A stretch of 64,000 nt of DNA from Sphingobacteriales bacterium 39-19 (GTDB lineage: Bacteria > Bacteroidota > Bacteroidia > Chitinophagales > Chitinophagaceae). Within the stretch, counting starts at the first letter, position 1. Each line of letters starts with the position of its first letter. A program made the translations under genes and the position numbers. The stretch spans positions 186,001 to 250,000 of the forward strand of contig MKTX01000017.1 in assembly GCA_001898465.1 (NCBI GenBank), read 5' to 3'. Positions 63,756 through 64,000 of the stretch are shown piece by piece. Below the pieces are notes generated by a model. That model saw only the letters and a program-made list of their open reading frames with translations, was not told where the DNA came from and did no database searches.

Positions 63756-64000
63756 TTACCAGATATTTTGGGGACAGCTATATTTCGATTTGAATGGTTT
63801 ATATTGGTAAGGTTTTAATTTACCTTTTGTGGCAAGTCGAATTCTGAACGTTAACCCCGAAAAGAAATATAAATCATTGTTTTTAGGATTGCCTCTTATT
63901 GTCCCTTCTGCCGGGTAACTGCCATCACCCCGGTACGCCATGGCTACAGCGCCCAGCCCCCTGTTTTGGGCAAGCACAGAGCGATTGATATAGGTTGTAC
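63756..64000 (-). CDS. DUF6089-like outer-membrane beta-barrel protein (N-terminus outside window)
   Basis: The last 81 codons are present, entering from the right edge. The segment TIRGNPKNNDLYFFSGLTFRIRL and the ending SKYSCPQNIW resemble the C-terminus of the DUF6089 family of small outer-membrane barrels in Bacteroidota. In other gliding bacteria related proteins stand near T9SS or type B cargo genes. Start, signal peptide and neighbours on the right cannot be seen. The 110 bases between it and the GH63 gene contain nothing recognisable. Confidence 0.65.
   Translation of the reverse strand, partial: TTYINRSVLAQNRGLGAVAMAYRGDGSYPAEGTIRGNPKNNDLYFFSGLTFRIRLATKGKLKPYQYKPFKSKYSCPQNIW

Noticed and set aside
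63744-63762. CTGGTAA/TTACCAG hairpin at the end of the DUF6089-like gene
   Set aside because: The 7-bp stem includes the stop codon and has no T run on either strand.
1-64000. tRNA, rRNA, CRISPR arrays, insertion sequences, prophage or defence genes
   Set aside because: Intergenic regions are short and none contains cloverleaf-like sequence, regular repeats, or terminal inverted repeats; no transposase, integrase or Cas frame is present.

Overview
The window looks like a chromosomal stretch of a Bacteroidota bacterium, most probably Chitinophagaceae or a close relative. The DNA is AT-rich and gene-dense. Promoter -7 boxes fit the Bacteroidota pattern TAnnTTTG, and Shine-Dalgarno sites are not evident. 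Several proteins are typical of this phylum: type IX secretion (T9SS) cargo with C-terminal sorting tails, a SprB-repeat protein, two TonB-linked outer-membrane proteins, DUF2723, DUF3822, DUF4256, a 285-residue primary sigma factor and a DUF6089-like barrel. I see no tRNA, rRNA, CRISPR array, insertion sequence, integrase or prophage gene. No gene-free stretch exceeds 300 bases; the largest (26789-27069, 27928-28175, 48300-48555) hold promoters and terminators.

Layout. 1-8.4 kb: the end of a TonB-type outer-membrane protein, a glycogen branching enzyme with a TPR protein, then a minus-strand cluster (two small lipoproteins, fluoride channel, pyrophosphatase, half-size TauE) and phoH. 8.6-16.3 kb: a TonB receptor, fabI, a small membrane protein, a large T9SS type B surface protein and malate dehydrogenase. 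16.5-23.4 kb: efp, accB-accC, a DUF2723 membrane protein and an EamA transporter. 23.5-27.9 kb: hppD, an unknown lipoprotein, threonine aldolase and rpoD. 28-37.5 kb: lepA, a MutS2 without Smr, a diheme cytochrome, a secreted alpha-amylase and another T9SS cargo protein. 37.6-45.4 kb: msrA, DUF721, recF, pdhA, a TPR membrane protein, ribH, a LutA-like protein, an EVE protein, a sirtuin and a saccharopine-dehydrogenase-like protein. 45.6-55.9 kb: gyrA, DUF4256, a five-gene operon (DUF3822, rsmD, 5-formyl-THF cyclo-ligase, lpxK, FkbM), a MATE pump, a GT2 and a DnaQ-type exonuclease. 56-64 kb: a tiny lipoprotein with ytxJ, an L,D-transpeptidase, a UPF1-like helicase, a PpgK-like glucokinase divergent from a GH63 hydrolase, and the end of an outer-membrane barrel.

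Most of this is core metabolism and information processing. A carbohydrate theme recurs: branching enzyme, secreted alpha-amylase, GH63 hydrolase and a polyphosphate-glucokinase-like enzyme. Fatty-acid synthesis (accB, accC, fabI) and envelope building (lpxK, L,D-transpeptidase, DUF2723) are also present.

I found no clear new multi-gene system. The most interesting signals are molecular oddities: EF-P with Arg at the tip of its modification loop, GyrA with Lys at the quinolone Ser83 position, RsmD with Gly in its DPPY motif, a zinc-less sirtuin, a MutS2 lacking Smr, an apparent class of nearly leaderless promoters, and repeated TTG starts.
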